Shown: positions 8,343 through 17,080 of the stretch, piece by piece
Layout: each line of letters opens with the position of its first letter
How positions within the stretch are numbered: position 1 is the stretch's first letter
Source of the DNA: Nocardia colli
Lineage (GTDB): Bacteria > Actinomycetota > Actinomycetes > Mycobacteriales > Mycobacteriaceae
NCBI RefSeq assembly: GCF_008704205.1
Contig: NZ_VXLC01000031.1
Location: 1-64,000, forward strand
Direction of reading: 5' to 3'
DNA: 64,000 bases
The notes under the pieces: model-generated
Databases searched by the model: none
What the model saw: the letters and a program-made list of their open reading frames with translations, nothing else
Told to the model about the DNA's origin: nothing
Position numbers and translations under genes: made by a program

Positions 8343-8986
8343 TTCGCGTGCTGATCGTCGACGACGACGCGCTGGTCCGGCTCGGGCTGGCCGACCTGCT
8401 CGACGGCGATGCCGGCATCGATGTCGTCGCGCAGGCCGCAGATGGGCTGCAGGCTATCGAGGTGGCGCAAGCGCACCGCATCGACGTCGCGCTGGTCGAC
8501 GTGCGCATGCCCCGGATGGACGGCATCACGGCTACCGCGCGCCTCCGAGCCCTGCCGTATCCGCCGAAGGTGATCACCTTGACCACCTTCGACCTGGACG
8601 AATACGTCTACAACGCGCTCGCCGCCGGCGCCGACGGGTTCCTGCTCAAAGACACCGACCCCGCCGAGATCCTGCGCGCCGTCCATCTGGTCGCGGCGGG
8701 CTCGGCCATGCTCCATCCCGTCGCCGCGCGCAAGCTCATCGATCGGTACCACCACACGGCCCACCGCGAAACCACCACCGCGCGAGCACTTATCGATGGT
8801 CTTACGGCTCGCGAGCGGGACGTTCTGCGCCTGCTCGCCGAGGGCGCGACGAACGCCGACATCGCGGGCGCGCTCGGTATGCGCGAGAGCACGGTCAAAG
8901 CACACGTCAGCCGGATCCTCACCGCGCTCGACGTCACCAATCGGGTCCAAGCCGCACTGCTCGCCCGTGATGCGGGGAATCTGTAG
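8339..8986 (+). CDS. NarL/FixJ-type response regulator
   Basis: 215 aa. Receiver domain (residues 1-120) has the acidic pocket DDD near residue 8, the phospho-acceptor Asp in VALVDVRMPRMDG, and the Lys in FLLKDTDP. The C-terminal LuxR-type helix-turn-helix is LTARERDVLRLLAEGATNADIAGALGMRESTVKAHVSRI. It overlaps the kinase gene by 4 nt and ends just before a strong hairpin terminator. Confidence 0.93.
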   Translation: MIRVLIVDDDALVRLGLADLLDGDAGIDVVAQAADGLQAIEVAQAHRIDVALVDVRMPRMDGITATARLRALPYPPKVITLTTFDLDEYVYNALAAGADGFLLKDTDPAEILRAVHLVAAGSAMLHPVAARKLIDRYHHTAHRETTTARALIDGLTARERDVLRLLAEGATNADIAGALGMRESTVKAHVSRILTALDVTNRVQAALLARDAGNL

Positions 8987-8988
8987 AC

Positions 8989-9026
8989 GACCGCAGGCCC
9001 GGCGCCGAAGCGCCGGGCCTGCGGTC
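8989..9026. terminator. strong bidirectional hairpin terminator
   Basis: A perfect 17-bp stem (8989-9005 with 9010-9026) closed by a CGAA tetraloop lies between the convergent response regulator and small secreted protein genes. There is no U-tract, as is usual in actinobacteria. Confidence 0.9.
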
Positions 9027-9035
9027 AGAATGCGG

Positions 9036-9329
9036 TTATTCACACCCGATGACGACGCCTTCGACATCCAGATCGGCGATGCCGAGCGCATGTGCGACGA
9101 CCGAAGTCGATGCGGGCAGCAGCGGGTCGACCACCGCGCAGGTCACCGTCGGCAGCAGTCCGAGGCCGGCCCCGACCGCCACCGACGTATCGGCGATCGC
9201 GTCGCCGTTGGTGTCGATCAGCAGATTCACTCCAGCGGCCGAGGCTGTTCCGCCGGCAACCGCCATCGCGACGCTGCCAATAATGATCAATCCGGCCAAA
9301 CGTGCTACAAAACGCGCTTTACGTTCCAC
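9036..9329 (-). CDS. small secreted protein, unknown function
   Basis: 97 aa from GTG 9329, with AAGGAG just upstream. A basic N-terminus and hydrophobic core (LAGLIIIGSVAMAVAGG) end in an ASA/AG-type cleavage site near residue 31. The mature part of about 65 residues is acidic, with two cysteines (CAVV and terminal VIGCE) that could form one disulfide. No domain recognised. Similar small exported proteins are common in Nocardia. Confidence 0.75.
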   Translation of the reverse strand: MERKARFVARLAGLIIIGSVAMAVAGGTASAAGVNLLIDTNGDAIADTSVAVGAGLGLLPTVTCAVVDPLLPASTSVVAHALGIADLDVEGVVIGCE

Positions 9330-9340
9330 GTGAACTCCTT

Positions 9341-9359
9341 CAGATCAGATCAGATCAGA
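9341..9359. repeat. CAGAT tandem repeat in a 5' leader
   Basis: Three perfect CAGAT units plus a partial fourth, directly upstream of the ribosome-binding site of the small secreted protein. Short repeats here could vary expression by slippage, but that is inference only. Confidence 0.6.
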
Positions 9360-9394
9360 ACCAATCAATGCGGCGACATGGTTCCAGGTGCCTT

Positions 9395-9410
9395 GTGGGA
9401 CCGGTCCCAC
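9395..9410. promoter_or_regulatory. GTGGGACCGGTCCCAC palindrome, copy 2
   Basis: The longest copy: a perfect 16-bp palindrome between the divergent small secreted protein (start 9329) and the SDR operon (start 9479/9553). Positioned like an operator for either gene. Confidence 0.55.
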
Positions 9411-9478
9411 CTCGCGCTCACACCCGCTGCCGTCGATCGTGCGTGGCGATCGAACGAATTCCCGACACAGGAGAAGTG

Positions 9479-9556
9479 ATGACCGCATTCGCGGGAATAC
9501 CCGGCCGATACGCCGAAGGGGCGTTGGCACCGACGCGGGAAGGACGACTCGCGTGA
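9479..9556 (+). CDS. 25-residue ORF overlapping the SDR start
   Basis: ATG 9479 follows an AGGAGAAG site at good spacing and encodes 25 residues (MTAFAGIPGRYAEGALAPTR then EGRLA). It ends in TGA that overlaps the GTG of the SDR gene as GTGA. The SDR itself has no obvious ribosome-binding site, so the short frame may serve to couple translation. No similarity is recognised; it could also be the remnant of a longer gene. Confidence 0.4.
   Translation: MTAFAGIPGRYAEGALAPTREGRLA
9553..9553 (+). promoter_or_regulatory. start decision: SDR begins at GTG 9553
   Basis: The frame is open upstream to 9388, but the Rossmann strand (RTVLITGGTG) begins five residues after GTG 9553, and the upstream residues are unconserved and overlap a separate RBS-led short frame. 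Confidence 0.6.
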
Positions 9557-10494
9557 ACGACCATCGCACCGTATTGATCACCGGTGGCACGGGCAGCCTC
9601 GGCTACCGGACCGCCGAAGCTATCCTCGACGCCGGCCAAGGCTGGCATGTCGTCCTCACGGGCCGCAGTCCCAGCGCGGTCGAGGCCATTCGGCGGCGAC
9701 TCGGTGACCGGGCCACCGGCAAACCGCTGAATCTGGGTTCCCTCGATGACGTCCGCCGATTCGCCGACGCGTTCACCACATTCGGGCTGCCGCCGCTGCA
9801 CGCCATCATCTGCAATGCCGGCACCCAGATCGTCTCCGGAACCATGCTCACCGAGGACGGCATCGAGCAGACCTTCGGCGTCAACCACCTCGCCCATTTC
9901 CTGCTGGTCCAGCTACTCCTGCCCGATCTCGCCGTGCCAGGCCGAATCATCTTCGTCTCCAGCGATACTCACGACCCGGCCAAACCCACCGGCATGCCCG
10001 CGCCGGTCTACATCAACGCGCGCGCCCTCGCCTACCCCGACAGCTATGGTGCCGCCGGAACACTCGGCCCCGGCCCGATCGGGCGCCGACGTTACACCAC
10101 CTCCAAGCTCTGCAACGTCCTGACAACATACGAGCTCGCCCGGCGACTCGACGACAAGACCTCACCTCCGGCGGTAACCGTCAACGCCTTCGATCCCGGC
10201 CTCATGCCGGGCACCGGACTCGGCCGGGACTATCCCGGAATCGCAAGCTTGGCCTGGCGATACCTACTGCCCGCGTTGACGATCGTTCCAGGACTCAACA
10301 TCCACACCCCGCGCCGATCCGCGGCAGCACTGGCACGCCTCGCGCTCGACCCCGAGCTTGCCGCGACGACCGGGCGATACTTCTCCGGCAGACGCGAGAT
10401 CCGGTCGTCGAAAGACTCCTACGATCCGGACATCGCCAAAGATCTGTGGAACACCAGCATCGAACTCCTCGATGAAAAACGGAAACCCACATGA
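9553..10494 (+). CDS. short-chain dehydrogenase/reductase
   Basis: 313 aa. N-terminal Rossmann fold with the TGGTGSLG cofactor motif (TGxxxGxG), the NAG motif (IICNAGTQ), the NHLAHFLL helix, SS of strand 5 (IIFVSSDTHD) and the catalytic YTTSK (Y-x-x-x-K). It resembles protochlorophyllide-reductase/retinol-dehydrogenase-like SDRs in length and in the C-terminal extension (SAAALARLALDPELAATTGRYFSGRREIRSSKDSYD). It should reduce or oxidise a carbonyl/alcohol with NADP(H). Substrate unknown. Confidence 0.88.
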   Translation: MNDHRTVLITGGTGSLGYRTAEAILDAGQGWHVVLTGRSPSAVEAIRRRLGDRATGKPLNLGSLDDVRRFADAFTTFGLPPLHAIICNAGTQIVSGTMLTEDGIEQTFGVNHLAHFLLVQLLLPDLAVPGRIIFVSSDTHDPAKPTGMPAPVYINARALAYPDSYGAAGTLGPGPIGRRRYTTSKLCNVLTTYELARRLDDKTSPPAVTVNAFDPGLMPGTGLGRDYPGIASLAWRYLLPALTIVPGLNIHTPRRSAAALARLALDPELAATTGRYFSGRREIRSSKDSYDPDIAKDLWNTSIELLDEKRKPT

Positions 10495-10855
10495 GCGCGT
10501 TTGTGGTCGCGGTGATCAGTTCATGAGTATTGAGCACCGGGTAGGGCCGGATCGCGTCGTTGATGCCGACCCGGAAGTCGCTCATCGCGGGGGGGGTGAT
10601 GTGCAGTGCGGTGTGGCGGTCGGCGAGCATTGCCGATGCGGTGCCGTTGACTGGCGATCAGCCACCGCCACACGTTCGTTGAAGAATCCGCCGGTGGGCC
10701 CCTTTTCGTCGAGCGTGGCGGGGTGCACGACGATGACGGCTTTCCTGCGCCATGCCCACGGTAGCGTAGCCGAAATTTCCATAGGCATATGAGCAGATTC
10801 GTTGTCTAGGCTGGTCGGCGACCCAATCGTTCGACCTGACAAGGCGGCTCCGCTC
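10495..10855 (-). pseudogene. decayed gene fragments on the minus strand
   Basis: This gap has no intact gene. On the minus strand, about 10790 to 10660 encodes a stretch reading KAVIVVHPATLDEKGPTGGF, the kind of ATLP-x-DGPTGGFF segment found at the C-terminus of many SDRs. After a shift of frame, about 10640-10520 reads MLADRHTALHITPPAMSDF and on. I interpret these as remnants of one or two deleted genes. Confidence 0.3.
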
Positions 10856-11458
10856 ATGGCAATGCGCGCAATTCCAGTGATGTGGTCGGGAAATCTGCGG
10901 GAGACCCTCGATTTCTATATCGCCCTCGGCTATGTCGTGACCTATGAGATGCATAAGCCGTATACCTATGCTTCGGTGGAGCGGGACGGGTACGAACTGA
11001 ATTTCGGGCCTACACCGAAGCTCGAGGATGGCAAGAACGCCGAGGACGCCTACGTGGGTTGTCTCGTGATGGTCGATGACGTTGCTGCGTTGCATGCCGA
11101 ATTCAAAAAGGCAATCAAGGCTCACTGCGGGAGAGTGCCCGCGAACGGGTTTCCGCGTATCACCCGGTTCAAGCCCGGCCAGACACGGTTCACCGTCGTC
11201 GACCCGGTCGGAAACGGTGTGCTCTACATCCAGAACGAGGAGCCCGACCCTGAATACGGCGGTTCCAAGAAGCTCGGAGGCTTGTCGAAGGTGCTCGACA
11301 ATGCCCGGATTTTCACAGACTTCAAGAACGACGACAGTGCGGCGAAGAAGATCATCGAGACCGGGCTCCGTCGCTTTCGGGCCACCGCGAGTCCCGACGA
11401 ACTCACCCGCGCGGCAGACATGCTCGCCGTGATCGAACGGGCGGCCGGGAAACCGTAG
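10856..11458 (+). CDS. glyoxalase/bleomycin-resistance (VOC) family protein
   Basis: 200 aa from ATG 10856 (10862 also possible). Residues 1-130 form a VOC domain: AIPVMWSGNLRETLDFYIALGY, FVVDPVG-like VVDPVGNGVLYIQ. This resembles small bleomycin-binding-type proteins and dioxygenase-like VOC proteins. The C-terminal 60 residues (LDNARIFTDFKNDDSAAKKIIETGLRR) are helical and absent from minimal VOC proteins. No metal-ligand set is clear enough to predict catalysis. Confidence 0.75.
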   Translation: MAMRAIPVMWSGNLRETLDFYIALGYVVTYEMHKPYTYASVERDGYELNFGPTPKLEDGKNAEDAYVGCLVMVDDVAALHAEFKKAIKAHCGRVPANGFPRITRFKPGQTRFTVVDPVGNGVLYIQNEEPDPEYGGSKKLGGLSKVLDNARIFTDFKNDDSAAKKIIETGLRRFRATASPDELTRAADMLAVIERAAGKP

Positions 11459-11512
11459 ACACCGCAGTGCGGCCGAAAGACCGATTCGTCGCTACCTGCG
11501 CAGCGGTACGGG

Positions 11513-12727
11513 TCAGTTCGGGGCGCCCAATAGTGTGCGGATCGCCGCGTGGTAGACGGCGTGCACGATCGGGATGGTGTCGATACGTATGCGTTCATCG
11601 ATCGCGTGGAGACCGTGGTGGTCGACGCCGAATCCGGCGATGGTGGGGATGCCGCCGAGTCCGGCGAGGTAGTTGCCGATGTTGCTCGGACCTTTGACTT
11701 CGGGGGTGACGGTGTGGCCGAGGGATTTCGCGGCGTCGAACAGTGCGACGGCCAGTGGTGCGTCGTCGGGGAGCCGGAACGGCGGCCAGGCGGGCAGTTG
11801 GTCGATGACGGTGGGTTGGGTTGTGGGCCAAGCGTTGTCGATGTCGGTGACGACGCGGGTGAGTAGTTCGCCCGCGTCCTTGTCGGTGAATTCGGGGGTG
11901 GTTCGGATGTCGACGTTGATGGTGCAGAGCCCGGGTGTGAGGGAGAACGCCTCGCCGCCGTGGATGGCCGTGACGGTGATCTTGGGCGAGAGCGGGAAGG
12001 AGCGATCTACGGCGGCCGGCAGGGGAGCGCTGCGCAACGACGTGATCAGCTCGGTGGCTTTGTCGATGGCATTGGGTGTGCTGCGCCGGCTGCCTGCGTG
12101 CGAGGTGACGCCGTAGACGTGCAGGTGAACGCGATGCACACCGCGGCCGCCGACGACGATTTCGCTCAGCCCGGGATAACCGATCAGCACTCCGGCGACG
12201 TCTCCGGCAACCTCGGGCCGGGTGAAATATGCTCGTGCCCCGCCGAATCCACCGGTGTGCTCGTCGACATCGAACAGCAGGACCAACCGCCCGGCGAGTT
12301 GGTCACGCACTCGGTGCGCGCGAACGGCGAGATGGCAGAAGATCGCGGCGCCGGATTTGGAGTCCGCCGAACCTCGCCCGTAGAGCCACCCGTCCTCGAC
12401 CACGGGATCGGTGGGCGGATGTGTCCAAGCCGTGGGGTCGGCGAATCCCGCGGTGTCCAGGCAGGCGTCGAGAACATAACGCGGGCCCGGGCGCGAGCCG
12501 CGGATTTCGCAGGCCAGCCCCACGGCCACACCGGTGTCGTCACGCACCGGCAGGACCGGAAGATCGCGCTCGCCCAGCCAATCGGAGACGGCATTCAGGA
12601 TCGGTGCGTAGGCGTCGACGCCACCTCGGCTCGGGATGGCGATCAGCATGCGGGTCAAGGCGAGGACGGAATCGAAGTCCTCGGTGGCGGCGGCGAGCAC
12701 GTCCTCGGTGATGATGTCTCCGTCCAT
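11513..12727 (-). CDS. M20-family peptidase homologue with substituted metal ligands
   Basis: 404 aa with the M20/ArgE-DapE architecture: catalytic domain, lid/dimerisation insert (about residues 195-300, GRGVHRVHLHVYGVTSHAGS onward), and the C-terminal part of the catalytic domain. The usual H-x-D of the first metal motif is C89-L-D91 (VLDACLDTAG). The bridging Asp is kept (GRGSADSKSG, D122). The general-base/ligand pair EE is E156-H157 (DVDEHTGG), and the later acidic ligand region reads IGYPG rather than EP. A C-terminal His is present (GVDHHGLHAIDER). It is either an M20 subfamily with unusual metal binding or a non-catalytic homologue. Stands alone. Confidence 0.8.
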   Translation of the reverse strand: MDGDIITEDVLAAATEDFDSVLALTRMLIAIPSRGGVDAYAPILNAVSDWLGERDLPVLPVRDDTGVAVGLACEIRGSRPGPRYVLDACLDTAGFADPTAWTHPPTDPVVEDGWLYGRGSADSKSGAAIFCHLAVRAHRVRDQLAGRLVLLFDVDEHTGGFGGARAYFTRPEVAGDVAGVLIGYPGLSEIVVGGRGVHRVHLHVYGVTSHAGSRRSTPNAIDKATELITSLRSAPLPAAVDRSFPLSPKITVTAIHGGEAFSLTPGLCTINVDIRTTPEFTDKDAGELLTRVVTDIDNAWPTTQPTVIDQLPAWPPFRLPDDAPLAVALFDAAKSLGHTVTPEVKGPSNIGNYLAGLGGIPTIAGFGVDHHGLHAIDERIRIDTIPIVHAVYHAAIRTLLGAPN

Positions 12728-12831
12728 GCGAGTTTCTGGCGTGTGCTGACCAGCAGCAGCACCTGCGGCTGGTCCACCTTACGACCGGCGGTGTAGCGCA
12801 GGTCGCCAGGCGTGGCCCGCGGATTTCTGGA

Positions 12832-13731
12832 CTAGTCGGTCTCGAGGGCGCCGCCGTACCGGATGGTCGCGCCGGCGACCTCGATCGTCTGCGGTGCGGA
12901 CTGTCCGGACGGCACGGTCAGCAGTCGCGCGGCCGCGTCGAGCGCGGCGTCCCCGCCCGGCTGTTGGCGGATCCAGTTTTCGGCAGCGTCGCGTAGTTGA
13001 TTCAGTGGCGTGGTGTCGATCGTCAGGGTAGACATCCGCTCGGCGTCCGGTCCGCCGGTGTATCCGGTGATCCGTACCGCGCTGGGATCGGCGACCTCGA
13101 CCGAGACGCCGGCCTCGCCGTCGCCCATCGGCGTGTGGTAGCCGATGGTGGCGACGTAGCCGGCCGCATTACCGAAATGATGGGTGTTGGCGGCGACGCC
13201 AGGCAGGAGTGTGCCGCCGTCGATATCGGCGCTGAATTCGCCATGCGGACCGGTCATTTCGACCGTGGGTGCGGGCGGCGCTGCCTCCACTCGCGGCGAC
13301 TGCCAGCGCGGCCGGGCCTGCTGCTGCGGGACCGCGGGATCGGCATTCTGCTGCGCGGGTAGATTCTGCTCGCCCGGCCGATCCCGGTTCGGCGCGCCGG
13401 GCGGCCGGGGACTCGGTTGTGACTCGTTGGCTTGCGGCTGCGCGTACTCGGCCCGAGGCTGGCCCGGGACGGGCAGGGGAGCTACCCGCGGCGTCATGAC
13501 TCCCGGCTGAAGTGCCTCGGGATGCTGCTGGTCGGCACCGGGACGGTTGGGATCCGGTGTCGTGACTCCCGGCTGACTCGGCGTCGGGGCGGTCGGCGGC
13601 GGCTTGACGGGTGCGTCGTCGGGCGCCGCATCCGCTGGTGTCGCGAGAAAGGTGGCCACGATCGCCGCCGCGGCCAATGGCAACGAGGTGCGCGAGAATT
13701 GTCGCCCCAGGCTCGGCTTGCGATGCTTCAT
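12832..13731 (-). CDS. secreted proline/glutamine-rich protein
   Basis: 299 aa from ATG 13731 with GAGG upstream. Signal peptide at residues 1-36 (SLPLAAAAIVATFLATPADAAPD). Residues 37-165 are a low-complexity Pro/Gln/Asn/Arg-rich linker (repeated PGV-T-TP and PGAPN-R-DRPG-like units), likely disordered and wall-spanning. Residues 166-299 look folded: GEFSADIDGGTLLPGVAANTHHFG, VATIGYHTPMGDGE, then a helical PLNQLRDAAENWIRQQPG end. No family recognised. Confidence 0.75.
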   Translation of the reverse strand: MKHRKPSLGRQFSRTSLPLAAAAIVATFLATPADAAPDDAPVKPPPTAPTPSQPGVTTPDPNRPGADQQHPEALQPGVMTPRVAPLPVPGQPRAEYAQPQANESQPSPRPPGAPNRDRPGEQNLPAQQNADPAVPQQQARPRWQSPRVEAAPPAPTVEMTGPHGEFSADIDGGTLLPGVAANTHHFGNAAGYVATIGYHTPMGDGEAGVSVEVADPSAVRITGYTGGPDAERMSTLTIDTTPLNQLRDAAENWIRQQPGGDAALDAAARLLTVPSGQSAPQTIEVAGATIRYGGALETD

Positions 13732-14077
13732 TGCTGACCTCGTTTCGACCATCTGGGCGCATTGCGGGCATCGGCAAACTACGCGAATCGCCACACAACC
13801 GCAGAAATTCAAGTATCTCGAGAATTGCACGGGCGATCTAGCGCACTTCCCACTGCTGATAAGGATCAACCCGCGCGGCCTACACCGGCGGCCCTGGCAC
13901 GACCCCGCACAGCGCCCGTAAGTATGGTGCGTGCCGCGCGGACCTCGCACGTTGCCGTTGAGTCAGGCGAAGTAGGCCGGCCCGGCATTCGCCGAACCGG
14001 CGGCCAGCGCACGAAGAAGCGTGTCAAGGCTCGCTCTTGCTGCCGTAGGCGGCGGATGGATTCGATCGATTCTGAAT
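13732..14077. other. intergenic region with one doubtful small ORF
   Basis: A 71-codon minus-strand frame (13866-14081) starts at an ATG overlapping the upstream methyltransferase stop as ATGA (MNSESIESIRRLRQQERALT at its start). The coupling is suggestive, but the C-terminal half looks like random high-GC translation. The rest should carry the promoter of the secreted protein. No repeat or hairpin noted. Confidence 0.3.
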
Positions 14078-15001
14078 TCATCGCAAACTCTCAGCTGCGA
14101 TGGCGGTGCGATCGTCTGGAAATATCCACACGTAGAGTTCTCGGCGAATCAATGTCGCAGCACGGTTACCTGTAGTGATCCCCAGCAGCTTCCGTTCGAC
14201 GCTGTTCTTTGCGAATTCCGGTAATTCGTCCCAGTCGACTTCCAGCAGGAAGGTGAGGAGCTGTCTGCCTTCCTGATCGGGCTGGAATTTCTCGCCATCG
14301 AAGCAGGCAGACAGGTCTGTGTGTGCTTCCACAAGTTCGGTCCGGTACGGCAAACCGAGGAGGGCGCATTCTTCGGCCACGGCTTCGCCGGGCGGTTCAG
14401 GCACGGTCCGCAGGCCGATGGCTGCGAGGTGCGCGGCGAGCCGGTATCTGTCGCAACGCTTCGAGGCGAGGGTTATCAGCCCGGCGCCCCGGTCCCGAAC
14501 CGAGTGTTGGAATTTTACGAGTGAGTTGAAAATATCGGGAATGTCTCGCCAGCGTTCGATGTGGTGCCAGACGTCGGCGGCTATCAGCAGGTCCGCGCGT
14601 TGAGGTCGATGCCCCGGGTCTTCGAACGAGACGATTTCGTACTGCTGCACGGCGGTACCGACGCCGGCCGTGCGTGCCCGGGCGAGGAATTCTGCTCTAC
14701 CGGTCGGGGAGATATCCGAGCAGTACACCAGCAATCCGTCGACTGCTCCTCGTCGTGCCGCGAGCGATTGGATCAACGGTATCTCGAAGTCGCCGTTACC
14801 GGCGCCGATAAAGCTCGCGTAGAATTCACGTTCGCGATCCATCGACAGCTGCCAGGTCATCGGTGCGTGTCGTTGAATTCCGTCGACTGTCGCGTGCAGC
14901 TGCACTTGCATATGATCGGTATGTCGGAAAGACGCGGCCGGCGGTTCCTGGGCGGAATCGAATCCGGTAGCACGATCTGACCGATCGGTATTCACGGGCA
15001 C
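14078..15001 (-). CDS. class I SAM methyltransferase, histamine-N-methyltransferase-like
   Basis: 307 aa from GTG 15001 (GTG 14995 possible). The SAM loop FIGAGNGDFEIPLIQSL, strand-2 YCSDISPTGRAEFL and the ADLLIAADVWHHIERWRDIP segment match HNMT-like and related small-molecule methyltransferases. The C-terminal half (LTFLLEVDWDELPEFAKNS onwards) is lineage-specific. It lies 84 nt downstream of the M1 peptidase gene on the same strand, with a small hairpin between, so it may be independently expressed. Substrate unknown. Confidence 0.7.
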   Translation of the reverse strand: MPVNTDRSDRATGFDSAQEPPAASFRHTDHMQVQLHATVDGIQRHAPMTWQLSMDREREFYASFIGAGNGDFEIPLIQSLAARRGAVDGLLVYCSDISPTGRAEFLARARTAGVGTAVQQYEIVSFEDPGHRPQRADLLIAADVWHHIERWRDIPDIFNSLVKFQHSVRDRGAGLITLASKRCDRYRLAAHLAAIGLRTVPEPPGEAVAEECALLGLPYRTELVEAHTDLSACFDGEKFQPDQEGRQLLTFLLEVDWDELPEFAKNSVERKLLGITTGNRAATLIRRELYVWIFPDDRTAIAAESLR

Positions 15002-15027
15002 AGACTACTGGCCGGTCCGATTGCTCA

Positions 15028-15045
15028 CTTGCCACCGCTGGCAAG
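15028..15045 (-). terminator. small hairpin between M1 peptidase and methyltransferase genes
   Basis: Seven-bp stem CTTGCCA/TGGCAAG with a CCGC loop. A weak candidate terminator for the peptidase gene. Confidence 0.4.
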
Positions 15046-15085
15046 CCCCGCGCGGAGACCTGTCCGTGCCTCGAACCCGCCGAGC

Positions 15086-16486
15086 TTATCGGTGCAGATT
15101 TCCAGGGTAGAGGTATTCGTCCGACGGGGGCGTGGTCCGGTCGAGCCACGCTGCGAAGAAGGGGCCCAGATCGACGCTCGACCTCGATCGCAGATAGGAT
15201 CGGAGTTCGGGCATCGAGGCGTTGCCGTCGAGATGATGTTGCACGAACTCCCGCACGGCGGCGAAGTAGACATCGTCACCGATCAGCCTGCGCAGTGCGT
15301 GCAAGAACAGCGGTCCGCGGGAGTAGACCGAGGTGAATTCGTGCCCCGCGCCAGGGTCCGCCAGCGGTATCCGCCAGAACTCGGGATCGGCAAGGTGTTT
15401 CGCGATCGTCTCGCGATATACGGCGTCGATGTCCTTGCCCTCCTTGCGTTCCGGCCACAGGTAGTCCGCCGTGTAGCCGGCGAAGCATTCATTGAGACAG
15501 ATGTCGGACCAGTGCGTGATCGACATCGAATTGCCCCACCACTGATGGGCGTTCTCGTGCACGATGGTGCGTAAGCTAGGTGGTGATGTGTAGGTAGGGC
15601 GGGTCTGGGTCTCCAGCGAAAAATGCAGGTCGGTCCCGAGATAGATGCCGCCCGCCGCCTCGAACGGGTAAGGCCCGTAAAGACTTTCGAGGAAGTCCAG
15701 CACCTCCGGCAGTCGCGCCGCCAGATCCCTGGCATCCGCCGCCCCCGGTGCGAAGACGCTGACCAGTGGGGTGCCGTCGGCGCGGCGCTGCTCCAGATAG
15801 TCGAAATGGTCGATGGCGATCGTGGTCTGATAGCCCGCCACCGGGTGGCCGGTCGCCCAATTGACGGTGCGGGTATCTCCGTTCACGATCTCACCGGTCT
15901 TGACGCCGTTGGACACAACCTGCCAGGCCGCGGGCACGGTCGCCTGCAGGCTGAACGTGGCCTTGTTCAGAACCGTGTCGTTGAGCGGAAACCAGGTGGT
16001 CGCCGAATGTGGTTCTCCGGCAACGAAAGAACCTCCATCGGGCAGCGGAGTCCAGCCCGCGTGCGTCATGTCGGATTGCTCGCCCGCGTAGTCGACGGTG
16101 ATCGTGAACGACCGCCCGGACGGCAACGGCGACATCGGGATTACCACCAACTCGTGTTGGTCCGAGGGGTAGAAGGTTGCCGGTTCGCCGTCGAGCAGTA
16201 CGTTTTGTACGGCCGGGCCACGGTAATCGAGTTCGAATATGTGCAGCGCCTGCGTCGAGACGGCCTCGATCCGGGTGGAACCGGCAAGGCGCCGAGTGGG
16301 TGGGTCATAACTGATCTGGACGTCGTAGTGGCTGACGTCGTATCCGCCGTTTCCGTCCATCGGGTAGTACGGATCACCGAGGCCGGGCGTACCGGCAGCC
16401 GGATCCGCAGGTGGCGCAACGCATCCGGCCACCGAGAGAGACAGGGCCGCCGCCACTGCGCAGCGCGACCAGCTGTGCACCTTCAC
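15086..16486 (-). CDS. M1-family (aminopeptidase N-like) metallopeptidase lipoprotein
   Basis: 466 aa from GTG 16486. Lipoprotein signal with lipobox SVAGC (Cys at residue 22). The N-terminal beta domain (YDVSHYDVQISYDPPTRRLAGST) precedes a gluzincin core with the zinc motif HENAHQWWG and the third ligand Glu in CLNECFAGY, so catalysis is expected. The substrate-binding segment reads LETQTRPTY, as in other actinobacterial secreted M1 enzymes. At 466 aa it lacks the long C-terminal helical domain of PepN. It should trim peptides on the outer face of the membrane. Confidence 0.9.
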   Translation of the reverse strand: MKVHSWSRCAVAAALSLSVAGCVAPPADPAAGTPGLGDPYYPMDGNGGYDVSHYDVQISYDPPTRRLAGSTRIEAVSTQALHIFELDYRGPAVQNVLLDGEPATFYPSDQHELVVIPMSPLPSGRSFTITVDYAGEQSDMTHAGWTPLPDGGSFVAGEPHSATTWFPLNDTVLNKATFSLQATVPAAWQVVSNGVKTGEIVNGDTRTVNWATGHPVAGYQTTIAIDHFDYLEQRRADGTPLVSVFAPGAADARDLAARLPEVLDFLESLYGPYPFEAAGGIYLGTDLHFSLETQTRPTYTSPPSLRTIVHENAHQWWGNSMSITHWSDICLNECFAGYTADYLWPERKEGKDIDAVYRETIAKHLADPEFWRIPLADPGAGHEFTSVYSRGPLFLHALRRLIGDDVYFAAVREFVQHHLDGNASMPELRSYLRSRSSVDLGPFFAAWLDRTTPPSDEYLYPGNLHR

Positions 16487-16624
16487 TCGCGCTCCTCAGT
16501 TCGATTCGGCGCCCGACCGCGCCCGAACACAATTCGCGCCTTCGGCCTGCAATGGCGGTGACGGCGGCGACCCTGAGTTTCGCAGTGACCGCACGGGACC
16601 CCTCCCGCGCGACCGTGCTACCGG

Positions 16625-16978
16625 TCACAGCCGATGCGACAGGTCGGGACGGACTCGCCCCGTCGCTACGAGCGTCGACAACGCCGCGGCTTTACGCGGA
16701 CAGGAATCCGGGTGGCAATCCAGATGCAGTTGCATCTGCCAGTGTGCCTCCGACACCGTCAACTGCTGCGTGGGTGCGCTGTGCGAGAAGATATTCCAGC
16801 CGCCGTCGTCTACCCCTGGCTCAGGGAGCTCCATCGCGGGCGGGCGTCGCCGCGACTTCGGGTCTGCGCGGCCGCTCCGGCTGGTCGCAGGCCACAGACA
16901 CATAGCTACCACGCTGCCCACGCCGGCTATCACCAATACTTCGGTCAGGCACCAAAGCAGCTGTATCCATACCGCCAT
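16625..16978 (-). CDS. small membrane-anchored protein with a C-x4-C RKAAAL tail motif
   Basis: 117 aa from ATG 16978. One N-terminal transmembrane helix (LLWCLTEVLVIAGVGSVVAM), a basic linker, then the conserved-looking end HWQMQLHLDCHPDSCPRKAA followed by ALSTLVATGRVRPD. The HW-x-MQ-H...C....C-RK-AA...LV pattern recurs in many short Nocardia and Streptomyces proteins of unknown function. It may bind nucleic acid or metal through the two cysteines, but this is not shown. Copy 3 of the GGGACCGGTCCC palindrome lies 83 nt upstream. Confidence 0.65.
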   Translation of the reverse strand: MAVWIQLLWCLTEVLVIAGVGSVVAMCLWPATSRSGRADPKSRRRPPAMELPEPGVDDGGWNIFSHSAPTQQLTVSEAHWQMQLHLDCHPDSCPRKAAALSTLVATGRVRPDLSHRL

Positions 16979-17060
16979 GGCTTCCTCCGTCCTCCTGGAC
17001 CTTCGGCCGGATTTGCCCGATGGTCGCTGAAATCGTGAACGAAGCCTCTCATCGTGGGGC

Positions 17061-17072
17061 GGGACCGGTCCC
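17061..17072. promoter_or_regulatory. GGGACCGGTCCC palindrome, copy 3
   Basis: Perfect 12-bp palindrome 83 nt upstream of the small membrane protein start and 15 nt before a decayed CRISPR-like array. Confidence 0.5.
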
Positions 17073-17080
17073 AGAGCCGG

